Positions 51,489-59,302 of a stretch of 64,000 nucleotides of DNA are shown in pieces. Position 1 is the stretch's first letter, and every line of letters begins with the position of its first letter. This DNA comes from JAICKM01 sp038228295 (GTDB lineage Bacteria; Chloroflexota; Chloroflexia; QHBQ01; JAICKM01), in the NCBI GenBank assembly GCA_038228295.1, contig JBBRPH010000003.1, positions 62,001 through 126,000 on the forward strand. The letters are read 5' to 3'. A program made the translations under genes and the position numbers. Under the pieces are notes generated by a model. It did not search any database. It had not been told where the DNA came from and was given only the letters and a program-made list of their open reading frames with translations.

Positions 51489-53645
51489 TTAAGACAGTGC
51501 TGGGCCGATGTGCAGCGTACCGTTAGGGTGGGCATATAGTACGTAGGCCAGCCAGGTGGAATTGCCGGGGTTGGCTTGGCGGATCGCTTGGCGTGCCGCC
51601 CGGCAGGCGACCCCGAACGTCTGGCCCTCGTGTAGGCTGTCATAGAAGTGCTGCGCGAACTGCGCGGCCAAATCGTCTTGCACTTCCCAGTTGGTACCCA
51701 CGAAGGCCGCAGCCCCAAACGGCAACAGCCGCTCCACCCAACCGCCGATACCACTGAGAGCCAAGTCTTCGCGCCCGGAATGGCAGGCGTTGATAAACAC
51801 CAGCGGGGCGGAGCGGGTTAGCCCGGCCACCAAGTCGCTGCCTACTAGATCATCGGTGGTTAGCCGGCTGGTGCCGAGTTGGATCGCCGCGCCCAGGCCC
51901 GCACCGGCCTGGAAGCTGCCGTGTGTGGCGATGTGCAGCAGGTTGACCCGGCCGCTGCTCAGGGCGGCGAGTACATCGTCGCGCGTGCCGACGGGTGGCG
52001 TGTACAGCGTCAGCGGCGACCACGCCTGCGACAAGCCCTGAAGGTACCGGTTTTCCGTCTGGGCCGCCGGCAGGCCGACTTGCGGCACCACTGAGCAGAG
52101 TTCTTGCACCCGGATTTGGTTAGGGATGCGGCGCAGGTTTCTGCCCAGCAGCCAGCGGCTCATCACGAACTGCATACACCAGAAGTTGCACAATGCCGGG
52201 TCCAGGCCGTCGCCGGTGTTGAACGGCTTGACGATCTCCCACGGAATCCACGGCTCGGTGCTGTAGATCAGTAACGTCTGGACCTGCGGCGCGAATGTTT
52301 TGTAGAATGCTTTAACCCCTTGCGGCAACGCCCAATAGAGGTTCTCGCCGATCTTGTCGAGCGCGTCGGTGGCGGCTTTAGTAGCGGCGGCGGCGTTGGG
52401 GCCGCTCGGCACCGCCGACTTGGCCGCTTGACTCAGGAGGGTGTAGCGCTGCTGCGCCCAGCCCTGCACGTCGTTGAGCGGCATCCGGTCAATCGCGGTG
52501 ATGGTTGTGACCCCCTTTTGCGGCCAAAGGTAGCTGAACAGCAGTTGATCGCCGTGTTCACGGTCAAGTTCGATATATAGAACCAAGTCCGCATCGGCTA
52601 TTGCTCCGCTGCCGGGCGGAGGTAGGGCCAACGCCTCCATGGCGGTGGGCGCAGTTGCCGGCACGGCCACGCCCACCCGGATGGTGAGGATGCGCTGCGC
52701 TAGTATGTCCATCCCCTGGTAAAAGACCAGCTTAACCTCTTGTGCGCCGCTTATGCCCGCTTTGGCCCGCAGCTTGAAGTCCACCGGCGGGCTGTCGGCT
52801 TCCGCCGGAATCTCCAGCGTCGCGCCGGTGGAAGTCAGGATGTTGAAGCTGTTGGCGCGGATCTGGATCTGGATCGGTGCCGCGCCGGTGGCGTGACCGT
52901 CCACACTGGTCGCCAACATCGTGACGTGCGGTGCCTGTGGATCGTTGGCGCGCTGCTGCATCGTCAGTTGCACCCGCACGGCGAACTCCTCTTGCGGCAT
53001 GACAGTCGCCGGCGCGGTGACGCTAGCGTAGCGTTGCACTTGGGGGGGCACCACAACGGAGGGGCCAATGCGGGGCGCACTTTCTGCGGAGGGGCCAATG
53101 CGGGGCGCACTTTCTGCGGAGGGGCCAATGCGGGGCGCACTTTCTGCCCCACCGCTCTGACCGCTTAAATCAGCGGGGTGGATATTACCGGGGTCTTTAC
53201 TGGTGCCGTCGGCAATGCTGGGCAGTGTGAAGCTGTGCGGGTCCGGGAGTGCGGCGCTCGTCGCTTGCCAAGCGCTCAAGGCAGCCTGCAACGGCGCGCA
53301 TAGCGCCGCCGGCACGCCCGGTAGCACGACAAGGGCTTCGCCTTGTTGCCAGGCTTGTACATACCCGGCAATTTGGTCGGCAACGACTCCGGCTTGCGTC
53401 AGTAGCTGTGCTACTTCATCAGTGGTAATCGGCGATTGCACGCTACCGCCCCAAGTGCTGATGATCATTGTTCGCAGGCCGCTGCCCATATTTTGCATGG
53501 CGATCCAGCCGCCGCGCACCATCTCGCGCCCGCTAGGGCCGCCTGCACTGGGGACGGCGGCGGCGCGTTCCAGCGTTTTCAGCAACACCCGCGCCGGCAC
53601 GGCTGCCACCAGCGTCACGGGCTTTGACCAGTCCATAGGAGTCAT
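51489..53645 (-). CDS. CHAT-domain cysteine peptidase
   Basis: The 718-residue protein has three parts. The N-terminal 150 residues are an unassigned alpha/beta region. A linker holds three copies of ESAPRIGPSA. A beta-sandwich lies at about 200-330 (YASVTAPATVMPQEEFAVRV). The C-terminal caspase-fold CHAT domain (about 345-715) carries the dyad His575 (LLHIATHGSF) and Cys621 (VFINACHSG). CHAT proteins are caspase/separase relatives, often activated by partner domains in immunity or cell-death pathways. AGGAGG precedes ATG 53645. It lies upstream of the two-TM protein and downstream of the triple-repeat protein. Confidence 0.88.
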   Translation of the reverse strand: MTPMDWSKPVTLVAAVPARVLLKTLERAAAVPSAGGPSGREMVRGGWIAMQNMGSGLRTMIISTWGGSVQSPITTDEVAQLLTQAGVVADQIAGYVQAWQQGEALVVLPGVPAALCAPLQAALSAWQATSAALPDPHSFTLPSIADGTSKDPGNIHPADLSGQSGGAESAPRIGPSAESAPRIGPSAESAPRIGPSVVVPPQVQRYASVTAPATVMPQEEFAVRVQLTMQQRANDPQAPHVTMLATSVDGHATGAAPIQIQIRANSFNILTSTGATLEIPAEADSPPVDFKLRAKAGISGAQEVKLVFYQGMDILAQRILTIRVGVAVPATAPTAMEALALPPPGSGAIADADLVLYIELDREHGDQLLFSYLWPQKGVTTITAIDRMPLNDVQGWAQQRYTLLSQAAKSAVPSGPNAAAATKAATDALDKIGENLYWALPQGVKAFYKTFAPQVQTLLIYSTEPWIPWEIVKPFNTGDGLDPALCNFWCMQFVMSRWLLGRNLRRIPNQIRVQELCSVVPQVGLPAAQTENRYLQGLSQAWSPLTLYTPPVGTRDDVLAALSSGRVNLLHIATHGSFQAGAGLGAAIQLGTSRLTTDDLVGSDLVAGLTRSAPLVFINACHSGREDLALSGIGGWVERLLPFGAAAFVGTNWEVQDDLAAQFAQHFYDSLHEGQTFGVACRAARQAIRQANPGNSTWLAYVLYAHPNGTLHIGPALS
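53057..53146. repeat. Three exact 30-bp tandem repeats in the CHAT gene
   Basis: Units 53057-53086, 53087-53116 and 53117-53146 are near-identical at DNA level, including third codon positions. This indicates recent duplication. They encode ESAPRIGPSA. Confidence 0.95.
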
Positions 53646-53720
53646 AGGGGTTCCTCCTGCTAGGGGTTACAACAGTCGGCTGCCAAACTGATTATAGCAT
53701 GAACGCGGGGCAAAAGCAGG

Positions 53721-53752
53721 GGTGGCGGGTGGGACTAGTCCCACCCGCCACC
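53721..53752 (-). terminator. Perfect 32-nt palindrome
   Basis: Arms 53721-53736 and 53737-53752 are exact complements with no spacer, 27 nt past the stop of the triple-repeat gene. The minus strand then reads CCTGCTTTTG, a short U-tract. Confidence 0.7.
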
Positions 53753-53778
53753 GGGGTTGTAACAGCACGCGCTTGCGT

Positions 53779-54522
53779 CTAGGCCAGCGAAGGGCCTTCT
53801 TCGTCGTCCTCGTCGTCTTCGTATTCTTCGTCATCCACTCCATCACCGGTTGCTTCGATTTGGGCAGCGATGGCCTCGACTTCCTGCACCACATCGTCGG
53901 GCATCCCAACCTGGCCGGCGAAATCGGTGAAACGCTCCTGCCCCATCATCATGCGCGCGTTAACTAGGCGCACCGTCATGGCCTCTTCCTGGCTCTCATA
54001 GCGCGTGCTGATCTCGTCTTCTACCTGCTTGGCGGCCACTTCGACCATCTCACTGGCGTCGGCCGGCATCCCCATCTGCTCGGCGAGGGTGGTAAAGTTC
54101 TCCGGCCCGATGATCATTCGCACGCCGACCAGTTCCTGGAACATCCGGCGGCTGGAGTCCTCATCTAGTTCGACTTCGTCCTCATCGTCAGCGGCCGGAG
54201 CGCCTGTCGCTCCGTTGGCACCCACGCCGTCGAGGGTGGGGGTGCTGAGGGGTCGCCCACTGATGTCCACCAACCCGCCGCTGCTACCAATCGGCCGCCC
54301 AGTGGCATCCAGCAAACCACTAGCGGTCGGGGCGGGCGCAGTAGGCTCGCCGCCGCTTTGGGCTACCGTCTGCTCAATATGTTCCAGTAGCTCGTCGGGC
54401 ATCCCCATTTGGCGGGCCACTGTGTCGAAGCGGGACTGGCCGAGCTGCATCCGCAATTGGATGAGTTGGCGCATCGCCTCTTCAGGGCTGACCCCGCCAC
54501 CCATCGCATCTGGATTATCCAT
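53779..54522 (-). CDS. Acidic protein with three ~40-residue repeats
   Basis: Not recognised. The 247-residue protein has three copies of a helical unit at about 16-54, 126-166 and 180-221. Each has RM-x2-G-x3-F-x4-A-x-Q-(M/V)-GMP followed by an acidic helix ending Q. A Gly/Thr/Pro-rich linker with an LDATGRPIG / VDISGRPLS doublet joins unit 1 to unit 2, and the tail is Asp/Glu-rich. ATG 54522 follows AAGGAG. It lies upstream of the CHAT peptidase on the same strand, separated by a palindrome. The repeats may bind a partner; calcium or cation binding by the tail is possible but unproven. Confidence 0.75.
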   Translation of the reverse strand: MDNPDAMGGGVSPEEAMRQLIQLRMQLGQSRFDTVARQMGMPDELLEHIEQTVAQSGGEPTAPAPTASGLLDATGRPIGSSGGLVDISGRPLSTPTLDGVGANGATGAPAADDEDEVELDEDSSRRMFQELVGVRMIIGPENFTTLAEQMGMPADASEMVEVAAKQVEDEISTRYESQEEAMTVRLVNARMMMGQERFTDFAGQVGMPDDVVQEVEAIAAQIEATGDGVDDEEYEDDEDDEEGPSLA

Positions 54523-54599
54523 CGTGATCTCCTTCTGGTGCCGGGGGTGCCGGCGATCCCGTTGCATGGGCAGCGGGGCTAGGGGTGGGCATGAAAAAA

Positions 54600-54621
54600 G
54601 GCGAAACCCCAGGGCTTCGCC
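54600..54621 (-). terminator. Terminator of tRNA-Ser(GGA)
   Basis: GGCGAA/TTCGCC arms with an inner GC-rich loop are followed on the minus strand by six T. Confidence 0.8.
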
Positions 54622-54634
54622 CGCCGACGAGGGC

Positions 54635-54720
54635 GGAGAGGGTGGGATTCGAACCCACGAAGGATTGCTCCTTACCCGCTTTCCAGGCGAGCGCCATAAG
54701 CCGGACTAGGCGACCTCTCC
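54635..54720 (-). tRNA. tRNA-Ser (GGA)
   Basis: An 86-nt class II tRNA. Acceptor GGAGAGG pairs with CCTCTCC. The anticodon loop reads CTGGAAA, giving GGA. A long variable arm is present and the T arm has GGTTCGAATCC. CCA is not encoded. Confidence 0.95.
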
Positions 54721-54762
54721 AAACAGTATAGGATTAGGCGAATTCGCGCCCTCTGACAGGGC

Positions 54763-54848
54763 GGAGAGGGTGGGATTCGAACCCACGGAGGCTTTTACCC
54801 CTCACTCGTTTTCGAGACGAGCTCCATCAACCGCTCGGACACCTCTCC
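54763..54848 (-). tRNA. tRNA-Ser (CGA)
   Basis: An 86-nt class II tRNA with the same acceptor arm as the neighbouring Ser tRNA. The anticodon stem CTCGT/ACGAG encloses CTCGAAA, giving CGA. A long variable arm is present. CCA is not encoded. Confidence 0.95.
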
Positions 54849-54851
54849 AAG

Positions 54852-54886
54852 AAAAAACCGGCCTGCTGATATGATCCACAGGCCGG
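54852..54886 (-). terminator. Terminator of tRNA-Arg
   Basis: Perfect 8-bp arms (54858-54865 and 54879-54886) are followed on the minus strand by a T6 tract (54857-54852). Confidence 0.88.
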
Positions 54887-54891
54887 CGGGG

Positions 54892-54967
54892 GTGTAGCCG
54901 ATAGGACTCGAACCTACGGCCTTTGGGTCCGCAACCCAACGCTCTATCCACTGAGCTACGGCTACAC
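54892..54967 (-). tRNA. tRNA-Arg (GCG)
   Basis: A 76-nt cloverleaf. Acceptor GTGTAGC pairs with GCTACAC. Anticodon stem TTGGG/CCCAA encloses TTGCGGA, giving GCG. The T arm has GGTTCGAGTCC. CCA is not encoded. Confidence 0.95.
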
Positions 54968-55128
54968 GCAACGGGATTATACCACAGCCGCCTGGATTAT
55001 GCAAGGGCGATTTGCGGCGGATTTTGCGCTGTGCTTTTTCGCGTAGCGCGACCCCGGCCCGACCGCCGAGGTCGCTACACGGATGCCGCTTCCCCGCACC
55101 CGCCGCCTGCATCCTGCGTGCGTCGGAT

Positions 55129-55686
55129 CTACTCGCCCCGCCCCTCGGCTGCGCGGTCGCCCACAGCGGACGTGACACGCTGGGCGGTGTCCCCGACGGT
55201 ACTGCCCACGCGCTGGGCCGCGTCACCCAGGCGGGCGACGAGTCCGCCGAAGATGCGTCCGGCGTGGTCGGCCCCCAGCGTCTCATGCATCCGGTCGCGC
55301 ACTTCGCTCTCCAGTTCGGTGATTTCCGCGTCCAACGCCTCACGCCGGCGGCGTAGTGTATTCAAATCGCCGAGTACCTTTTCCAGGCTGCGCGTGCGGA
55401 GGTTAGCCTTGCGTCCGCCCCGGCTACCGGCACCGCGTGTGCCGCCGCGCCCCACGCCGGCCGGTTTGCGCCCGCCGCCACGCCCCGGTTCGCCGGGGCG
55501 CCGCGCCGACAGCCCGCGCAACACCCCTTCGGTGATCTTATCGGCAAACGGCAAATGGTTTAGGCCGATCCTGACCTCTTTCAGGTTCGCGCTGGGATGC
55601 TCCTGGCGGTAGCTATCCATCGCGTCGCGCGTGATCGCTTTCTCTTCGTCGGTCAATTTGGGTCGAATAGTCGTCGTATCAGTCAT
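55129..55686 (-). CDS. Hypothetical basic RG-rich protein
   Basis: Not recognised. The 185-residue protein has a helical N-terminal domain (LTDEEKAITRDAMDSYRQEHP, then VRIGLNHLPFADKITEGVLRGL), a central Gly/Arg-rich segment (about 65-95) typical of nucleic-acid-binding disordered regions, a coiled coil (LEKVLGDLNTLRRRREALDAEITELESEV) and an amphipathic tail. RNA or DNA binding is inference from composition. AGGAG precedes ATG 55686. It follows the TPR gene by 48 bp on the same strand. Confidence 0.75.
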   Translation of the reverse strand: MTDTTTIRPKLTDEEKAITRDAMDSYRQEHPSANLKEVRIGLNHLPFADKITEGVLRGLSARRPGEPGRGGGRKPAGVGRGGTRGAGSRGGRKANLRTRSLEKVLGDLNTLRRRREALDAEITELESEVRDRMHETLGADHAGRIFGGLVARLGDAAQRVGSTVGDTAQRVTSAVGDRAAEGRGE

Positions 55687-55734
55687 TAGGGAGTTCTCCT
55701 GTGGGCGCGGCCCCGTCCGGTCGCGCTGCTGGAG

Positions 55735-57318
55735 CTACGCGGCAGGGGCATCGGTAGACCGATCCAGCCCTTTCCGTAGCGTGTCGCATAAAGCTGCCAA
55801 GTTGCGGCCGCGGGGGGCCAACCGAAACAGTTGCAGATCCGTCCAGGCGCTGCCGTTCCAAAATGGGACGGTGCTGCCGTTCGCGAGATGCCCCGCATCC
55901 AGTAACAGGTAGCCGGCCTCTTGCCGTCCGGCATAACTGCCGAGCGTGCCGCTGAGATGGGCCGTCAACACTGCGCTGCACTCCGCTGTGTCGGCCAGGG
56001 TTAACAGGGTCAGCCCTAGCGTTTCCAGCGCCGGCTCGCCCGTCCAGAGCAGTAGCGCCCCGGCGGTTGCTAGGCGTGGATAGAGCTTGGGCAAGCGTGC
56101 GGCCACCACATCGGGTGGCGCCGAAGCCACCGCCCACGGTACACGTCGCCCGCTACTACCTAGCAGCCGCCGCAAAGGATGCACCGATAGCAGATCGTCC
56201 CAGCGTAGGTAGGGATAGCCGCCCCCGCCGGCCGGCGGCAGCATGGTGCCGGCGGCGACAGCCGCTGCCAATCGCCCCGGAAAGGCATCGCCGGGCGGGG
56301 GCGTGGTCGCCCGCAACTCGGCCAATGCTTCTTCGGTGCGGCCCAGGTTCGCTAATGCGGTAGCTCGAAGGCGTAGCGCCGCCGTCTGCACTGTGATCCC
56401 TTCGAGCGGCAACGGCTGCGTCTCGCCGGCGGCCAGCACGCGGTAAGCTAACGCATGATCGCCCAACACGCCTGCTACCTCCGCCAAGCGGGTGCGATCG
56501 AGCAGGCGACTCTCCGGCCCCAAAGCCGCCTCGGCTTTACATAACAGCAGCCACCCATCGGCCGCCGCGCCGCCCGCTGCCCAGCGCACGAAAGCCAGCG
56601 TTGCCAGCGCGTAGACATTGGGGCCAAGATCGTGCAGGGTCGCTTCGAGCGTGCCGGCAGCCTCGGCGGGTTGGCCGTTGTAGAATAAGGCCATGCTCAG
56701 ATTGTTGCGTGGCTGCGGATAGCGTGGGGCCAGTCGGATCGCTTCGCGCAGGTCGGCTAACGCCTTCTCCGGCTCGCCGCTGAACAGCAAGCGCAAGCGC
56801 CCCCGCTCGGCTGCCATCAACGTCCTATCGCGCATGGCCGGCGACAGGCCATGCAACGCAGGATCTTCGCGCATAAAGCTGCTGAGGGTGGCAAGCAGCC
56901 CGGCGGCATCGGGCAAATCCGGCGCGGTCGGGGCGTGTTGCACCTCGGTATGGTAGTGGTGCAGGCTGTGCAGTGCGTGGACCGGGGCACCGGCCTGTAA
57001 ATAGACCTGTGCCAAGTGATACAACACTGTTGGATCACTTGGCGCCAGTAGCAACGCGCCGGCTAATTGTTCCAACGCCTGGGCCAATGCTCCGCTGCGC
57101 GTATAGAGCATTCCCAGCAGACCAAGAATAGCGGGCTGGTGTGGCACATCCTGATTCAGCCGTCGGCACAGCGCCAGTGCATCGCTGGTGCGGCCCTGCG
57201 CGGCCAGCCGACGCACCTGCTCCAACCGCGCCACCACCGCCGGGTCGGGGGCGCGTGGATCCCCCCCAGCCCGCCGGCCCGTACCCGGCGGGTCGCCCCC
57301 TGCTCGCTTACGCGCCAT
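55735..57318 (-). CDS. TPR protein
   Basis: A 527-residue protein with at least five TPR-like helical pairs in the first half (DALALCRRLNQDVPHQPAILGLLG; ALEQLAGALLLAPSDPTVLYHLAQVY; ALADLREAIRLAPRYPQPRNNLSMALF). The C-terminal half is an alpha/beta region without recognised motif (WDDLLSVHPLRRLLGSSGR; LLLDAGHLANGS). There is no TM segment. An AAGGGG site lies upstream. It probably scaffolds other proteins; the RG-rich gene downstream is the nearest partner. Confidence 0.82.
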   Translation of the reverse strand: MARKRAGGDPPGTGRRAGGDPRAPDPAVVARLEQVRRLAAQGRTSDALALCRRLNQDVPHQPAILGLLGMLYTRSGALAQALEQLAGALLLAPSDPTVLYHLAQVYLQAGAPVHALHSLHHYHTEVQHAPTAPDLPDAAGLLATLSSFMREDPALHGLSPAMRDRTLMAAERGRLRLLFSGEPEKALADLREAIRLAPRYPQPRNNLSMALFYNGQPAEAAGTLEATLHDLGPNVYALATLAFVRWAAGGAAADGWLLLCKAEAALGPESRLLDRTRLAEVAGVLGDHALAYRVLAAGETQPLPLEGITVQTAALRLRATALANLGRTEEALAELRATTPPPGDAFPGRLAAAVAAGTMLPPAGGGGYPYLRWDDLLSVHPLRRLLGSSGRRVPWAVASAPPDVVAARLPKLYPRLATAGALLLWTGEPALETLGLTLLTLADTAECSAVLTAHLSGTLGSYAGRQEAGYLLLDAGHLANGSTVPFWNGSAWTDLQLFRLAPRGRNLAALCDTLRKGLDRSTDAPAA

Positions 57319-57752
57319 GCTGCGGTCCCCTTAGTATCCCATGCCCGATCTACCTAGGTTACAATTCTGTTTGTGTTTTTCTTCTCTAAGATCTATTGTA
57401 TAAGACATTTCACGCGCCGTCAAGAGCAGTGGAGATGCAATTTTGTTTTGTGAGAACCAAATTTCCCTATAGCGAGTGTTATAGCAGCAATTCCGTGTTT
57501 AGCACAAAAGCGAGAGCCTTCTCTACAAAGCGCGAGGAACTACAATAAACGCCTTCTTTGCGGAACAGGGAATGTAGCAGGCTATTTTGCGGAATGTGGC
57601 AGACCGCGCTGCAACAACCAAAGATAGTACCAAGCGCGGCCGGTACGGCAAAGATCACGACCGCTTCACAGGTGAACAACTGGCGCGTAGACCGACAACC
57701 GGCGCTAGCTGCTAGCGCCGGTTGTCGAGTTGCCGCATGGATCGCTCTGGCC
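57319..57752. other. Gene-poor spacer with a perfect palindrome
   Basis: No gene is supported. The first 160 bp are AT-rich and hold the leader of the TPR gene. A perfect palindrome lies at 57693-57727. Confidence 0.6.
57693..57727. repeat. Perfect 35-nt palindrome (17-bp arms, 1-nt spacer)
   Basis: Arms 57693-57709 and 57711-57727 are exact reverse complements around a single T. It could extrude as a cruciform. It lies 26 nt past the stop of the small frameshifted gene on the minus strand, so termination is possible. Confidence 0.8.
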
Positions 57753-58018
57753 TTACAATTTCGTTGCCCGCGTTTGGATCTGCGGCGGACAGGCGATCGC
57801 CTTTTCCGGCAAGGCTTTCAGGCGCTCTTCCAACGTCTTGATCCAGTCAATGATCTGTTGGAGGTTGTTCTTGCGCTCGGCCAGTTCACCTTCCAGCAGT
57901 AGGCTCAGCGCATTAGTCGGGGCCGGCTGGGGGGCTAGGCGACGGCCGGTTGCAGCCTAGACGCAGGCTGCGGCGGCGTGCGGTGCTCTGCCGACTCGTG
58001 GGTATAGTCGCCTGTCAT
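57753..58018 (-). pseudogene. Small frameshifted gene with coiled-coil C-terminus
   Basis: From ATG 58018 the minus strand reads TGDYTHESAEHRT and a Pro/Gln-rich stretch, then hits TAG beside a C6 run at about 57930. In the next frame it continues as APTNALSLLLEGELAERK, DWIKTLEERLKAL and ends at TAA 57753. The join suggests an original protein of about 88 residues with a disordered start and coiled-coil end. There is no family match by eye. A GAGG-like site lies upstream. Confidence 0.4.
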
Positions 58019-58197
58019 GACCAAGCCTCGCGTTAGCGCGTACTTCAGCGGTACATACAAAGAAGCGTGCAAAAGAGACAAATCAACATCGGGGGATCAG
58101 CACACGATAGTCTATTGCGGGCCGTGGGCTAAAGTTACGATACTACACGACCGCTAACAGCGTAATAAGCTTGGAAGAATCACCATCCAGGAGCGGA

Positions 58198-58228
58198 CTG
58201 CTGCGGGTGGGCACCCCGCCCGCAGCAG
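58198..58228 (-). terminator. Hairpin after the deazaflavin oxidoreductase gene
   Basis: Perfect 10-bp arms (58198-58207 and 58219-58228) with a GC-rich loop lie 12 nt past the minus-strand stop. There is no U-tract. Confidence 0.6.
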
Positions 58229-58239
58229 CACGGACACGA

Positions 58240-58662
58240 TTAGCCTACTCGCTCCAGCAGGACCACGGGGATTTGGCGGGTGGTTTTCGCCTGATATTCG
58301 GCGAACTGGGGCGCCTGGGCGGCCTGCGCGGCATACAGCCGATCCCGCTCTGCGCCGCTTACAACCGTGGCGCGGGCCTGGAAGGTCTCCGTGCCTTGCT
58401 CCACCGTCACTTCGGGATGCGCCACCAGGTTATGATACCAATCGGGGTGGGTGGGCGCGCCGCCCTTGGAAGCAAACACCAGGATGCGGTCGCCATCGGT
58501 GCCATAGACCAGCGGGCTGATGAGGCGGCGGCCGGTCTTGGCCCCGGTCGTCGTCAGCAGCAGCAAGGGTATCCCGGCAAACGGCCCGCTAACTTTGCCG
58601 GCGTTGGCGCGAAACTCGGCGATGACGCCCTGATTCCAATCATTCGGATTTACGTTCGTCAT
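58240..58662 (-). CDS. Deazaflavin (F420)-dependent nitroreductase-family oxidoreductase
   Basis: A 140-residue split-barrel protein of the Ddn type. It has LLLLTTTGAKTGRRLISPLVYG, ILVFASKGGAPTHPDWYHNLVAHPEVTVE and the end RQIPVVLLERV. Such enzymes use reduced F420 for quinone or nitro-compound reduction; some members bind FMN or heme instead. The ATG is preceded by GAGGAGAAC. It is flanked by decayed sequence on both sides, hinting at an accessory region. Confidence 0.92.
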   Translation of the reverse strand: MTNVNPNDWNQGVIAEFRANAGKVSGPFAGIPLLLLTTTGAKTGRRLISPLVYGTDGDRILVFASKGGAPTHPDWYHNLVAHPEVTVEQGTETFQARATVVSGAERDRLYAAQAAQAPQFAEYQAKTTRQIPVVLLERVG

Positions 58663-58802
58663 GTGTTCTCCTCAATTGTCCAGCATAGTTGACCAGTGCG
58701 GTGGGCTGCTGGGGGTGAGCCGGCACCGCGCACATTACGCTCGCATCGCGATTATTCCGAACCGTAACCGGCGGAGCCTCTATAGAATATTGGGAATGGG
58801 TT

Positions 58803-59099
58803 AGACTATCGTAGCGGCCTTTGCCCCCACATGCGGATAGCCTAGAATTTCGCCGCCTTCATACCGGCGGAAGAAGGCTTGGAACGCTCTGTCCAGCCGC
58901 ACGTTGACGTTCTGCACAACCAGGCTATGCACGTCGGCGGGAGGGGCACTCCTGCCCATGGAAAACACCATATTCTTCCCAGTAGAGGTTCCGCTGTTCT
59001 AGCAACCGGTTGTACATCCAGCGACATTCTCAAGTGCGCGAGCCTGCTTGATGGCTTGCGCCTTCGGGTAAATTCGGTAGAGAAAAACACGTCGCACAC
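58803..59099 (-). pseudogene. tnpB: Truncated, frameshifted TnpB (IS200/IS605-IS1341 type) relic
   Basis: Three minus-strand frame segments together spell a TnpB N-terminus: FLYRIYPKAQAIKQARALE, then ECRWMYNRLLEQRNLYWEEYG, then VVQNVNVRLDRAFQAFFRRYEGG and GYPHVGA before a stop at 58803. Normal TnpB has this order in its first 110 residues, followed by the RuvC nuclease domain, which is missing here. At least two indels separate the segments. No TnpA or end hairpins were found, so the element is dead. Confidence 0.75.
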
Positions 59100-59302
59100 T
59101 GCATTATACCATAGTCTTAAGAACTTAGTACCGCCGTTCCCAACGGCCTATCGGCTGGGGAATGTAGTGGGCTTGTGGCGTACCTAATCCACACAAGACG
59201 TTAACAAGATCCTAGTCATGACTTAACATCGTGCTCGTAAACTGAGAAATGTTTATGTTTGCCCTGCGGCCGCTCCCCCGGCCGCTACCAAGGAGAAGTC
59301 CG

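Noticed and set aside
53057..53146. 30-bp direct repeats as a possible CRISPR array
   Set aside because: The copies are head-to-tail without spacers and are translated in frame within the CHAT gene.
54748..54763. CGCCCT/AGGGCG dyad between the two tRNA-Ser genes as a terminator
   Set aside because: The stem is short and there is no T-run on the minus strand; the two tRNAs may be co-transcribed.
57558..57902. 114-residue plus-strand frame
   Set aside because: It crosses the perfect palindrome at 57693-57727, and the opposite strand has the more protein-like coiled-coil sequence.
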